Source: Verrucomicrobia subdivision 3 bacterium UBA693 (lineage in GTDB: Bacteria > Verrucomicrobiota > Verrucomicrobiia > Limisphaerales > UBA8199). From it: a DNA stretch of 19,427 nucleotides. Made by a program: the position numbers and the translations under genes. Positions within the stretch are counted from its first letter, which is position 1; each line of letters begins with the position of its first letter. The notes below the pieces were generated by a model. The model was not told the DNA's origin and searched no databases. It saw only the letters and a list, made by a program, of their open reading frames with translations. The stretch spans positions 1 through 19,427 of the forward strand of contig DBMR01000016.1 of NCBI GenBank assembly GCA_002298785.1. Reading direction: 5' to 3'. Below are positions 1 to 7,579 of the stretch, piece by piece.

Positions 1-25
1 CAATACTAGGGACTGACCCCAAACG

Positions 26-1348
26 TTATCTTCCACCCATGCGGGAGAGCATTTTTTGGAATTTGCCCATCTTCTTCATCATGTGCTGCATCTCGTAGAA
101 CTTGTTCAACATGGTGTTGAGCTGAGCCACTGTGACACCTGAGCCTTTGGCGATACGTTGGCGACGACGCGCGTTGAGAATCTCAGGCCGTGCCCGCTCC
201 ACCGGCGTCATGGCGCAAATCATGCCTTCCATTTGGCGAAAGTCCTTTTCCTGCTTGCTCAGGTCCGCGCCTTTTACCGCTTCTGCTCCGCCGGGGAGCA
301 TATTGATCAGGCTCTCCAGCGAGCCCAACTTCTTCATTTGGCGCAGTTGTTCGAGGAAGTCCTGCAAGGTGAACTGCCCCTTGCGCATGCGTTCCTCCAG
401 GCGCTTGGCTTCTTCCATGTCCACCGATTCGGCGGCACGCTCGACCAGGCTCACGACGTCGCCCATCCCCAAGATCCGGGAGGCCATGCGTTCGGGATGG
501 AACGGTTCAAAATCCTCGAGCTTTTCACCAACACCAGCGAATTTTATCGGTTTGCCCGTGACCGCCTTCATGCTGAGCGCCGCGCCGCCTCGGGCGTCGC
601 CGTCGAGGCGGGTGAGGATGCAGCCGGTGATGTTCAAGGCCTGGTCAAAATGGGTGGCGACGTTCACCGCTTCCTGCCCGGTGGCGGCATCAAGCACCAG
701 GAGAATCTCCTGGGGTTTGATCAGATCGCGCAGATGCACCAGTTCCTGGACCAGCACTTCGTCGATTTGGAGGCGGCCGGCCGTGTCAAAAATCAAAGTG
801 TTGCGATTTTGGGTGCGGGCTAAGTCCAACGCTTCCCGGGCGATTTTCAGGACGTCGGTGTCGCCCCGGCGCACGAAGACGGGCAGATCGAGTTGTTTGC
901 CGAGGGTCTCGAGCTGGTCCATCGCGGCGGGACGATAGACGTCGGCGGCCACCAACAGCGGGGTGCGGCCCTGTTTGTGCAGCAAGCGGGCCAGTTTGCC
1001 GCTGGAAGTGGTCTTGCCGGAGCCGTGAAGCCCCACCATCAGCACGCAACTCGGGTTGCCGCTCAACTTCAGGCCTGCATTTTCAGCCCCCAGCAGGGTC
1101 ACCAGCTCATCATGGATGACTTTGATGATTTGCTGGCCAGGTTGGATGCTCTGAATGACTTCTTGCCCAATGGCCTTAGTCTTCACTTTCTCAATGAAGT
1201 CCCGGGCCACCTTGAAATTGACATCCGCTTCCAAAAGCGCCAGGCGCACTTCCCGCAGCGAATCGCTTACGTTCGACTCGGAGATCTTTCCGAGTCCACG
1301 CAGGTTCTTGAAGGCGTTCTGGAGCTTAGAGCTTAGCGAATCGAACAT
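26..1348 (-). CDS. ffh: Signal recognition particle protein Ffh (SRP54 homologue)
   Basis: SRP GTPase that binds signal sequences of nascent membrane proteins together with 4.5S/SRP RNA and delivers ribosomes to FtsY at the inner membrane. The 440-aa length is normal for bacterial Ffh. Seen in order: an N-terminal helical bundle (about residues 1-85, with LREVRLALLEADVNFKVARD at 31-50); the P-loop GLHGSGKT (106-113); DTAGR (188-192); TRLDGDARGG (246-255), where Arg replaces the more usual Lys of TKxDG; and a methionine-rich M domain from about 325 with the RNA-binding RRRQRIAKGSG (394-404) and a Met/Lys-rich tail. The ATG matches the family N terminus (MFDSLSSKLQ), although no strong Shine-Dalgarno lies upstream. 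It diverges from tRNA-Tyr across 88 bp. Identification is near certain; its regulation cannot be read here. Confidence 0.98.
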   Translation of the reverse strand: MFDSLSSKLQNAFKNLRGLGKISESNVSDSLREVRLALLEADVNFKVARDFIEKVKTKAIGQEVIQSIQPGQQIIKVIHDELVTLLGAENAGLKLSGNPSCVLMVGLHGSGKTTSSGKLARLLHKQGRTPLLVAADVYRPAAMDQLETLGKQLDLPVFVRRGDTDVLKIAREALDLARTQNRNTLIFDTAGRLQIDEVLVQELVHLRDLIKPQEILLVLDAATGQEAVNVATHFDQALNITGCILTRLDGDARGGAALSMKAVTGKPIKFAGVGEKLEDFEPFHPERMASRILGMGDVVSLVERAAESVDMEEAKRLEERMRKGQFTLQDFLEQLRQMKKLGSLESLINMLPGGAEAVKGADLSKQEKDFRQMEGMICAMTPVERARPEILNARRRQRIAKGSGVTVAQLNTMLNKFYEMQHMMKKMGKFQKMLSRMGGR

Positions 1349-1376
1349 GCGCCCAAATTAGGGCACCGAGAGTGGA

Positions 1377-1405
1377 TTGACAAGCGTGTGAGGTTGTGGC
1401 TTACT
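1377..1405 (+). promoter_or_regulatory. Candidate promoter of tRNA-Tyr
   Basis: A perfect TTGACA (1377-1382) is followed after 17 nt by CTTACT (1400-1405), which matches TATAAT at only three positions. It lies about 30 nt upstream of the tRNA, which is a plausible distance for a stable-RNA promoter. The -35 box is good and the -10 box is poor, so this is a moderate call. The same 88-bp interval must also hold the ffh promoter on the opposite strand, which I could not locate. Confidence 0.4.
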
Positions 1406-1412
1406 TTGCGCT

Positions 1413-1428
1413 CGCCGCTTTGGCGGCG
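1413..1428 (+). other. Short GC hairpin just upstream of tRNA-Tyr
   Basis: CGCCGC (1413-1418) and GCGGCG (1423-1428) form a perfect 6-bp inverted repeat around a TTTG loop, ending 8 nt before the first tRNA base. It would fall in the 5' leader of the tRNA precursor, or near the start site if the TTGACA promoter is used. No U-run follows, so it is not a terminator. It may be incidental or may affect RNase P processing. Confidence 0.35.
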
Positions 1429-1436
1429 GGGTCCGT

Positions 1437-1522
<86 letters not shown>

Positions 1523-2504
1523 CTCTTAAAACCCCACAAAAGGCCAAAAAACCCCATAAAACATGGCTGGTATTGTCTGACGTGACTTGAGTCAACTGTC
1601 GCTGCATGCCGCTATATTCACCGTCATTCTGTTATCTCTGGATGCTCAAAAGGATAGCATAAAGATAGCAAAATACTTTGTGCACTTGGGGGTTATCCGC
1701 GCAGTTACTAGTTCAGAGGTGAAGATAATGATCTTGGGGTGACTTCAACGGACGCCCGAGGGCTGTAAAAATTAGGGAGATGCTGTCTCACGCGGAATGT
1801 GCTAGTCGCATTTCGGAGGGCGAAACCCAGGTTAGTTGGTTTGAATCGCAATTTCAAAATCTCCGCTGGCCACCGCTTGGTCACCCACTTCGGATTCCCA
1901 CCCGACCACCGAAACCCACCACGTCTCTTCCGCGAGTACCCTGAAGGCCGCCGATTCTTCGGGTATGGGGTAGGGCAGGGGACGTGTTTCCCTTCCGGTT
2001 AGAGAGTCGTGAGCGAGCCTATGGCAGGTTGATCTTGGGTCATAGGATTGAGTCACAACGCCAAGAGAAGCTGGTCCTTGATGCGCTCTTGGGTGGAGCA
2101 ACCAATAGTGAAAGGACCAACTTGAAAGGCGATATATCGGAGTGTTGACCGCTGGCACCTTCACTTGCAGGCTGGCCAGCCCACCGCGCACCCGCGCACC
2201 GTGCCGAATAAATAGCGCCTGCCTCCTGCCTATTATCCCCGGTCCGACTCAGATTCACCGCCGGCTCCGCCTCAATATCGCTGGAGCGCGTTCAGGCTGC
2301 CGGCTCCGGATTCCATCCGGGCAACTGCGCGATATGTGATGGTCCAATTCTCTGGCGGCGTCAAAGGGCAGTTTTTATCCGCCATCCAATAATAGCTATT
2401 TCACCTTGCCATTCGCAAAGACCTCCAAGGCTAGGTCGATGGTGTTCGGCCCTGCCGATCGAAAGCAATTCGCACCCTGCACCTGGAACCAGCCAGCAGG
2501 CACT
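1523..2504. other. Gene-free stretch downstream of tRNA-Tyr
   Basis: About 980 bp between the tRNA and the end of the HAF/M23 gene with no reading frame I can support. The longest frame (1832-2191, minus, 119 codons) shows no recognisable domain and has the uneven composition of a chance ORF. The part just after the tRNA is A/C-rich (1523-1560) and has no hairpin plus T-run, so no tRNA terminator is evident. The stretch could be a decayed insertion at the tRNA or the degraded end of an old gene. No integrase or transposase remnant was recognised. Confidence 0.5.
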
Positions 2505-4448
2505 TCAAGGAGATGTCCACAGAATGACGTTGTCGTGTCCAGGGACATCGTCAACTGGAGAAGGGTCGGAGCCAGCTTCTCCTGACCACCCGTATGGGTC
2601 CACACGAACTTTCACTTTTTTCACGGTAAAATGCAGATGATTTGGAACTCCGCCTACCTTTTTGTAGTAGTCCCCGCAGTAGCCGAGACGTTGACCTTGA
2701 GTAACCGTTGTCCCATCTGTTAAACCCGCTGTATCTTCAGGCCGCATGTGTAGGTACCAAGTCGAGTATGTGTTGCCGTGGTCGATCCAGATCGTATTGT
2801 AGTCATCCGTCCCAATAGGCTTATGAACTGTCCCCCCTGCGGCTGCGACCACCTCGTGATCATGACCGTATGGATAATCATATCCGGTGTGCCCGTCATA
2901 ATACAGGAACTCTGGCCCTTCCTCGCCAGGACTGTATCTCCCGGTCAACACAAAGTCGCATCGAGCGGCATTGCGGAAACCGTACAGGACAGCATCCGTG
3001 CAGTCCGAACCACCGGCCGTCGACCATTTGGAGTTCCCAAAAGCGGTTTGGCCGATCTCTCCTGTGAACGCTATTACAGTTCCATCGGCACAATTTCCGG
3101 GTTTGGCATGATCGAATACTGCACTGATGCTTGCCGTGGATGGAGACAGTCCTTTGATGGGAAATATCAAGAAACCCTTACCAGATTTCTGGAGCCGGTA
3201 GAAACGTGATTTCGTGACAAGTTCTTCAGCGAATGTCCTTAGACCCCCCGTGCCAGGTATGATTTGAAGCCACTTCCAAACGGTATCAGCAACGGTGTCT
3301 TTAAACTGCAAAAGATAATCATCTGTTGTTGTTGATTGAAACTGAAGGTTGAATATGGGCGCTGAGCCAGGAGTTGTGGGTGGTGTTATGTTAATTTCCG
3401 TAAAATGAGTGGGGACTGGCGTCAGTAAGAACGCATGCTGTTCCCCAGATGTGTTTCTTCCGTAGCCGACGATCTGACCGTTGTCATTTATCGCATTGGC
3501 ACCGTTTAGAGTCCAACCGGCCCCTACAGGTATTAGGCTGTTCAAATCCTGCAAAGTCGTTCCATCGTAGAGGAAGGCGTGCTGGACACCCGGGCTCCAA
3601 AGATATCCGACGACCTGACCGCTGGAATTCATTCCTTGGCCTACGCTATGATTGAAACCGAGAGTCCCAAGATCGTGCATCGAACCGTTTGAATACAGGA
3701 AGGCGCGTTCATCGCTCGGGAGGTTATTACCGATAGTCGACCATCCACAAATCTGACCACTATCGTTGATTCCAAAATTCCAACTGTACCCACCTCCGAG
3801 TGTGCCTAAATCAACCATGGTGCTACTCGAATAGACAAAGGCGTGCTGTGCTCCGAAACCGGTCTCGGCGTAGCCAACGACTTGGCCTTTCGCGTTGATC
3901 GCATGGGCGTAACTATAGCTGCCTCCCAGGGTGCCCAGATTCTCGATTGACCCGTTTGAAAACAAAAAGGCAACCCATTTACCATCGGTATTTCGAGATC
4001 CGCCAACCACCTGACCACTCGCGTTAATAGCATGGGCACGAGCAGCGCCCCCACCTACCGAACCAAGATCTAGTTTTGACCCGTTTGACCAAAGGAAGGC
4101 GTGGTCATCGCCGTTAACGGAGATTCGGCCAACAACTTGGCCGGAATCGTTGATTCCGAGGCCGGCACTATTGTTACCCACTGGGGCGTCTAGCAGCTGC
4201 ATTGAGCCATTGGAGTAAAGAAAGGCGTGCTCTACACCGTCACTTGTAGTGATATACCCTGTGATTTGTCCCTTGACGTTGATCGCAGTTGCGTAACTGC
4301 TCGTCCCAGCGAGGGCGCCCAAGTCGGTGATGGAATACCTGACCTCGGCAAGAGCATTAGGCGCGGCTACGGTCAGGAGAGTCCAAATGCAAATAAGCAA
4401 GGTACGGCACTGAATGTTAGAGAGTCTCGCTGAGCCTTCAGTTTTCAT
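2505..4448 (-). CDS. Secreted HAF-repeat protein with C-terminal M23 metallopeptidase domain
   Basis: A 647-aa exported protein. A signal peptide spans residues 1-34 (hydrophobic TLLICIWTLLTVAAP, then an ALA cleavage site). Residues about 35-345 hold seven HAF units, each pairing an 'AIN-x-x-GQ' strand (AINVKGQ, GINDSGQ, AINASGQ, AINAKGQ, GINDSGQ, GMNSSGQ, AINDNGQ) with an 'HAFLYSNGS'-like strand; seven units suggest a seven-bladed propeller. A beta module ending in SRFYRLQ (about 355-420) follows. The C-terminal third is an M23/LytM-type Zn peptidase with HTGYD (H520, D524), HGNTYSTWYLH and HLHF (H604, H606), so the metal ligands look intact. It probably cuts peptide cross-links in peptidoglycan or an extracellular protein. 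AGGGGAA at 4459-4465 is a good ribosome-binding site and supports this start. It appears monocistronic; its target is unknown. Confidence 0.85.
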   Translation of the reverse strand: MKTEGSARLSNIQCRTLLICIWTLLTVAAPNALAEVRYSITDLGALAGTSSYATAINVKGQITGYITTSDGVEHAFLYSNGSMQLLDAPVGNNSAGLGINDSGQVVGRISVNGDDHAFLWSNGSKLDLGSVGGGAARAHAINASGQVVGGSRNTDGKWVAFLFSNGSIENLGTLGGSYSYAHAINAKGQVVGYAETGFGAQHAFVYSSSTMVDLGTLGGGYSWNFGINDSGQICGWSTIGNNLPSDERAFLYSNGSMHDLGTLGFNHSVGQGMNSSGQVVGYLWSPGVQHAFLYDGTTLQDLNSLIPVGAGWTLNGANAINDNGQIVGYGRNTSGEQHAFLLTPVPTHFTEINITPPTTPGSAPIFNLQFQSTTTDDYLLQFKDTVADTVWKWLQIIPGTGGLRTFAEELVTKSRFYRLQKSGKGFLIFPIKGLSPSTASISAVFDHAKPGNCADGTVIAFTGEIGQTAFGNSKWSTAGGSDCTDAVLYGFRNAARCDFVLTGRYSPGEEGPEFLYYDGHTGYDYPYGHDHEVVAAAGGTVHKPIGTDDYNTIWIDHGNTYSTWYLHMRPEDTAGLTDGTTVTQGQRLGYCGDYYKKVGGVPNHLHFTVKKVKVRVDPYGWSGEAGSDPSPVDDVPGHDNVILWTSP

Positions 4449-4723
4449 TTGTTCTAGCTTCCCCTTTCAAGAGCAACCCGGATGGTTAAACCGCCTGCAG
4501 GCACGGCTCTGCTGTAATATTTATCGCTTTGTAGCCGGCTGCTGACCGCTAAAATATCTCCTTGCGCCAACAGTGCAATACAAAAGCTAGCCTTTTGGAT
4601 GGGCTGGTAGTCAGCTCCGTTGCAATGGCACCCCATCCCGCGTTATATGCCTGTGACCAAGGCTGGCTTTCCGGTTCGCTTCCGCGTTTCCACTCCCCCT
4701 GATCACCTCCCTAGATTTCCACT

Positions 4724-4770
4724 TTGACCGGTAGCCGGCCGCCTGATTGGGCGTCCCGATTTCCGGTCAA
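4724..4770. repeat. Inverted repeat TTGACCGG / CCGGTCAA
   Basis: TTGACCGG (4724-4731) and its perfect inverse CCGGTCAA (4763-4770) are separated by 31 nt and lie just before a terminator-like hairpin and the 225-aa gene. Short internal repeats of this kind can be transposon-end remnants or regulator binding sites. No transposase frame lies nearby, so the origin is open. Confidence 0.45.
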
Positions 4771-4774
4771 CCTC

Positions 4775-4810
4775 AAAGCCCCTTCCTGATGCTCCGGAAC
4801 GGGGCTTTTT
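4775..4810 (+). terminator. Terminator-like hairpin upstream of the sigma-like gene
   Basis: AAAGCCCC (4775-4782) pairs perfectly with GGGGCTTT (4801-4808) across an 18-nt loop, and the T-tract continues to 4810. It is oriented as a plus-strand rho-independent terminator, yet no supported plus-strand gene ends before it. It may end an unseen small RNA or leader, block read-through into the 225-aa gene, or be a relic of a lost upstream gene. The large loop makes it weaker than a textbook example. Confidence 0.55.
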
Positions 4811-4852
4811 GCTTGTACAGGTCCAATCGCAGTCACGGAGCAATACCCGCTT

Positions 4853-5530
4853 ATGAGTCCACATGCAGGAGAAATGTTGGTTCAGGAGATCGCCCCGCGA
4901 ATCCGTAGCTCCCTGGCCAGCTCTGTAACCCAGGTCGGTGCCGATGACCTTGGTGAATTAGTACAGGATGCCACCGCCATCGCCGCCAGGTTGTTGATCA
5001 GCGCGGAGAGCCGGGGGAAAGAGGTCAGTGCCGGCAATATCACCTATTACGCCGTCAAGCTCGTGCGCCAGGGCCGGCGCAGCACCGGCCAGAGCAAGAC
5101 CGACGCCATGCACCCGGCCACCCAGCTTGCCGGGCGCAGCAGCCTGGTGTCCTTCGAACAACCGTTCAGCAGCGAGCAGGATAGCGAGGAACCAGCCTGT
5201 TTGCACGACACCTTGGCCGCCAAGATAGAAGATCCGGCCACCGCGGCGACCCGGCGTTTGGATTGGGGTTACCTGGTGAAGACCCTCGACACCACGACGC
5301 GGGAAGTCCTGCACTGCCTGGCAGACGGGCGAGACCTCACCACCTTGGTTCCGAAGCTTCATCGCTGTCGCTCGGCTCTGCAGCTTGATAAGGAGCGTTT
5401 GGGCCGGCTGGTGCGCGAGCACCTGGGCGAGGACATCCTGGTTCAGGTGCAGGAGCACCCGCGTTGGCGGGATAACGTTGAGGCGAGCCGAGAGCGGTCG
5501 GCATGCCGTTATGAGCGGCAGCCGGCATAG
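4853..5530 (+). CDS. Sigma-factor-like helix-turn-helix protein, function unknown
   Basis: A 225-aa soluble protein with no signal peptide or membrane segment. The N-terminal part has a region-2-like layout: DDLGELVQDATAIAARLL (about 27-44), then NITYYAVKLVRQGRR. The C-terminal part (about 140-195) reads like a region-4 helix-turn-helix, with TTREVLHCLADGRDL followed by helices ending in LGRLVREHLG. The middle is a polar linker. It resembles orphan sigma-like proteins scattered in Verrucomicrobiota genomes, but this is by eye only and it could be another DNA-binding protein. The first ATG has no Shine-Dalgarno. An in-frame ATG at 4874 follows AGGAG (4867-4871) at only 2 nt, so the true start is uncertain by seven codons. 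The gene is bracketed by two terminators, so it is probably its own transcription unit. Confidence 0.6.
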   Translation: MSPHAGEMLVQEIAPRIRSSLASSVTQVGADDLGELVQDATAIAARLLISAESRGKEVSAGNITYYAVKLVRQGRRSTGQSKTDAMHPATQLAGRSSLVSFEQPFSSEQDSEEPACLHDTLAAKIEDPATAATRRLDWGYLVKTLDTTTREVLHCLADGRDLTTLVPKLHRCRSALQLDKERLGRLVREHLGEDILVQVQEHPRWRDNVEASRERSACRYERQPA

Positions 5531-5540
5531 AAAATCACGG

Positions 5541-5572
5541 GAGAGTTTGCCGCAAGGTGGGCTCTTCTTTTT
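5541..5572 (+). terminator. Rho-independent terminator of the sigma-like gene
   Basis: GAGAGTTTGCC (5541-5551) and GGTGGGCTCTT (5556-5566) form an 11-bp stem (several G-U pairs) closed by a GCAA tetraloop of the stable GNRA class. It is followed at once by CTTTTT (5567-5572). It begins 10 nt after the stop codon of the 225-aa gene. Geometry and position fit an intrinsic terminator. Confidence 0.85.
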
Positions 5573-6353
5573 AGGTATCGGGCCAGGCAGGTTGCTCGTG
5601 TAGCCTCCAAGGGTATTCGAGACTTTACCAGACGTTTTCCGGAAATCAGGATGGCTTCCCCAGTAGACAGGTTACCATCCACCCTTGCCTCCCCACTCAC
5701 CAGCAAAAGCTTTGTCGCGCCGGGTATTGTGCACCGCAGGTTTGGAGAAAGAACGATGAGCCGGGCACGGAGTTTCTTTTGAGGAGCTAGAGGACAATCC
5801 AACGCCCACGCTCTCATTGTATGTGAACCGCACAATGACTTTCCTTGACAATACCTCAGCTTGGTGATCAAGTCGCGGAACAACGGAGAAATGTGGAATC
5901 AGGACGCGAGCGTCAGGGTGTATTGATTTCGCAAGCGGACTGGTGCGGTGCCGGGGGTTATGGAAATGGCAACGGCAGTTGGGAGATCGGGTTTGGGTGT
6001 GCGCGTATCAACGGCTCGCCTTTCATTACTTTATTCCAACGTCTACCGAAACCGGGTCGAACAAACTCAGGCTACATTTTCTTCCGTTCAGAAACCGGGA
6101 AACACCCGCAGGCAACCAGACATTTGATCACTCTCAAATTATTGAATCCCAGCCAGAGATTCTCGCAACATGAGCGCAACTAGGAATAATTTCTCACGAA
6201 TCCTCACGACGCAAATCCAGGGCCACCAACAAAAAGCCGAATTTCTCCCCCAAGATCTGTGTCCGCTGCCTTTCTCCAATTCACTGTACGAGGCAAATCC
6301 CAATCGATAGAGCCACAATCCCGGCGGTTAATTATTCAACAAACGGAAATGAT
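5573..6353. other. Stretch without a supported gene
   Basis: About 780 bp between the terminator and the LamG gene. Two open frames of 112 codons (5845-6183, plus) and 124 codons (5509-5883, minus) exist, but neither has a recognisable motif, a convincing start or a partner gene, and the minus frame runs into the coding end of the sigma-like gene. No tRNA, long inverted repeat or direct repeat was seen. The last part presumably contains the promoter of the LamG gene, but no clear -35/-10 pair stands out. Confidence 0.45.
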
Positions 6354-7571
6354 ATGAAATCAACAACCCCCACTTCAACGGCAGTCTCTCTTACTGCGAG
6401 GATTGCCCTCATCTTGTGTGTCTTGCTCTGCGGTAGTTCCCGCGGGTTCTCCGACACTTGTGTCCCAACCCCGGCGGATCTGGCGGCTTGGTGGCGATTT
6501 GAAAACAATGCGGTGGACTTCCAGAGTGGGACTTCCGGCAATTTGGCTGGGAATCCGATTTTTGCACCTGCCCAAGTGCGAACAGGAATACTGCTGGATG
6601 GCGATGGCGACGCCGTGGCTCTCGGGAATCCGACTAATCTTTGGCTTCAAGACTTCACTATCGAGGCGTGGGTGAAGCGATCGGATGTAATCCGCGCCTC
6701 AAAGACTTCTCCTTTTGGGGTAATCTTCGGAGGTGGCTACGGCAATTACGGTCTTTTCATGTGGAACAACGGCGACCTCCAACTCTCCAAGGGTGGGGCT
6801 AATAATGTGACGGTGGGCACGAGCATCACCGATACCAACTACCACCACCTCGCGGTAACGAAATCTGGTAGCGTGGTGGTTTTTTACGTGGATGGAGTCT
6901 CCTTTCCTGCCCCTGCCTACAACCCCACATTTGAGTTTTACTCCACGATGCAGATCGGTTCCGGCGTGCTTATCGATGGCGCATACACCAGCAGCTTCTG
7001 GGGCGGGATCGACGAGTTGAGCATCTTCAATCGTCCTCTTTCCGCTTCGGAAATTGCCTCCATTTACTTGGCAGGTAGCGCTGGGAAATGCGATCCGTTC
7101 GCCATCATGATCCAACCACATAGCCAGGTCGGCTACTGGGGGAAGAGTGTTAGCTTTCAGGTGAAAGCCCTTGGCCAAGATCCATTGACATATCAATGGT
7201 GGAAAAATGGAACCCCTCTCAATAATGAGACCAACACCACCCTGGTTCTCGGCAATTTACAGATGAGTTCCGGGGGCGTGTATACAGTTACGGTGTCAAG
7301 CATTGCTGGGACCATTACCAGCAGCCCGGCAGTTTTGACGATGAACCCTGCTGGCGTTTCAATCGCATCTTACGTTGGAGTGACCATCGACGGCGTCGCT
7401 GGATTGACTTACGGGATCCAATCTACTTCAGAGTTGAGCAACACCAACAGTTGGCGAGGTTTGGTCAACCTCACTTTAAGTTACCCCACGCAGTTATGGT
7501 TTGATCTGCAGCCCTCTGGGAGTCCGCAACGGTATTATCGAGTGGTGCCTGGACCAATCACGATACCTTAA
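6354..7571 (+). CDS. Secreted LamG-like / Ig-like domain protein
   Basis: A 405-aa exported beta-rich protein. An N-terminal signal sequence has a hydrophobic core ARIALILCVLLCG (15-27) and cleavage near GFS-DT. Residues about 38-245 form a LamG/concanavalin-like jelly-roll with the usual landmarks LAAWWRFE, FTIEAWVK, YHHLAVTKSGSVVVFYVDG and GGIDELSIFNRPLSASEI. An Ig-like domain follows (about 249-332), with LTYQWWKNGTPL and SGGVYTVTVSS. The C-terminal 70 residues are a beta module ending SPQRYYRVVP, related in layout to the SRFYRLQ module of the HAF/M23 protein. LamG and Ig folds usually bind carbohydrate or surface partners; no catalytic residues were recognised. A weak GGAA lies 6-7 nt before the ATG. 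It precedes the large membrane-protein gene by 8 nt and may be cotranscribed with it. Confidence 0.85.
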   Translation: MKSTTPTSTAVSLTARIALILCVLLCGSSRGFSDTCVPTPADLAAWWRFENNAVDFQSGTSGNLAGNPIFAPAQVRTGILLDGDGDAVALGNPTNLWLQDFTIEAWVKRSDVIRASKTSPFGVIFGGGYGNYGLFMWNNGDLQLSKGGANNVTVGTSITDTNYHHLAVTKSGSVVVFYVDGVSFPAPAYNPTFEFYSTMQIGSGVLIDGAYTSSFWGGIDELSIFNRPLSASEIASIYLAGSAGKCDPFAIMIQPHSQVGYWGKSVSFQVKALGQDPLTYQWWKNGTPLNNETNTTLVLGNLQMSSGGVYTVTVSSIAGTITSSPAVLTMNPAGVSIASYVGVTIDGVAGLTYGIQSTSELSNTNSWRGLVNLTLSYPTQLWFDLQPSGSPQRYYRVVPGPITIP

Positions 7572-7579
7572 GATGGCCT

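Noticed and set aside
9..22. GGGACTGACCCC motif after ffh, considered as a REP-type repeat end
   Set aside because: Only one copy at the window edge and no transposase in view; the resemblance to REP elements cannot be tested here.
132..1361. Several long plus-strand frames opposite ffh
   Set aside because: They are shadows of the well-supported ffh reading frame and show no motifs of their own.
1832..2191. 119-codon minus-strand frame in the gap after the tRNA
   Set aside because: No recognisable domain, no ribosome site and low-complexity composition; a decayed gene is possible but cannot be supported.
4454..4636. 60-codon minus-strand frame ending 6 nt before the HAF/M23 start
   Set aside because: It looked like a possible leader peptide, but no Shine-Dalgarno or conserved motif supports it and its end covers the ribosome site of the real gene.
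5509..5883. 124-codon minus-strand frame
   Set aside because: Overlaps the end of the sigma-like gene and its terminator; parts look protein-like but no family or start signal is visible.
5845..6183. 112-codon plus-strand frame
   Set aside because: No motif, no ribosome site and biased composition; most likely chance.
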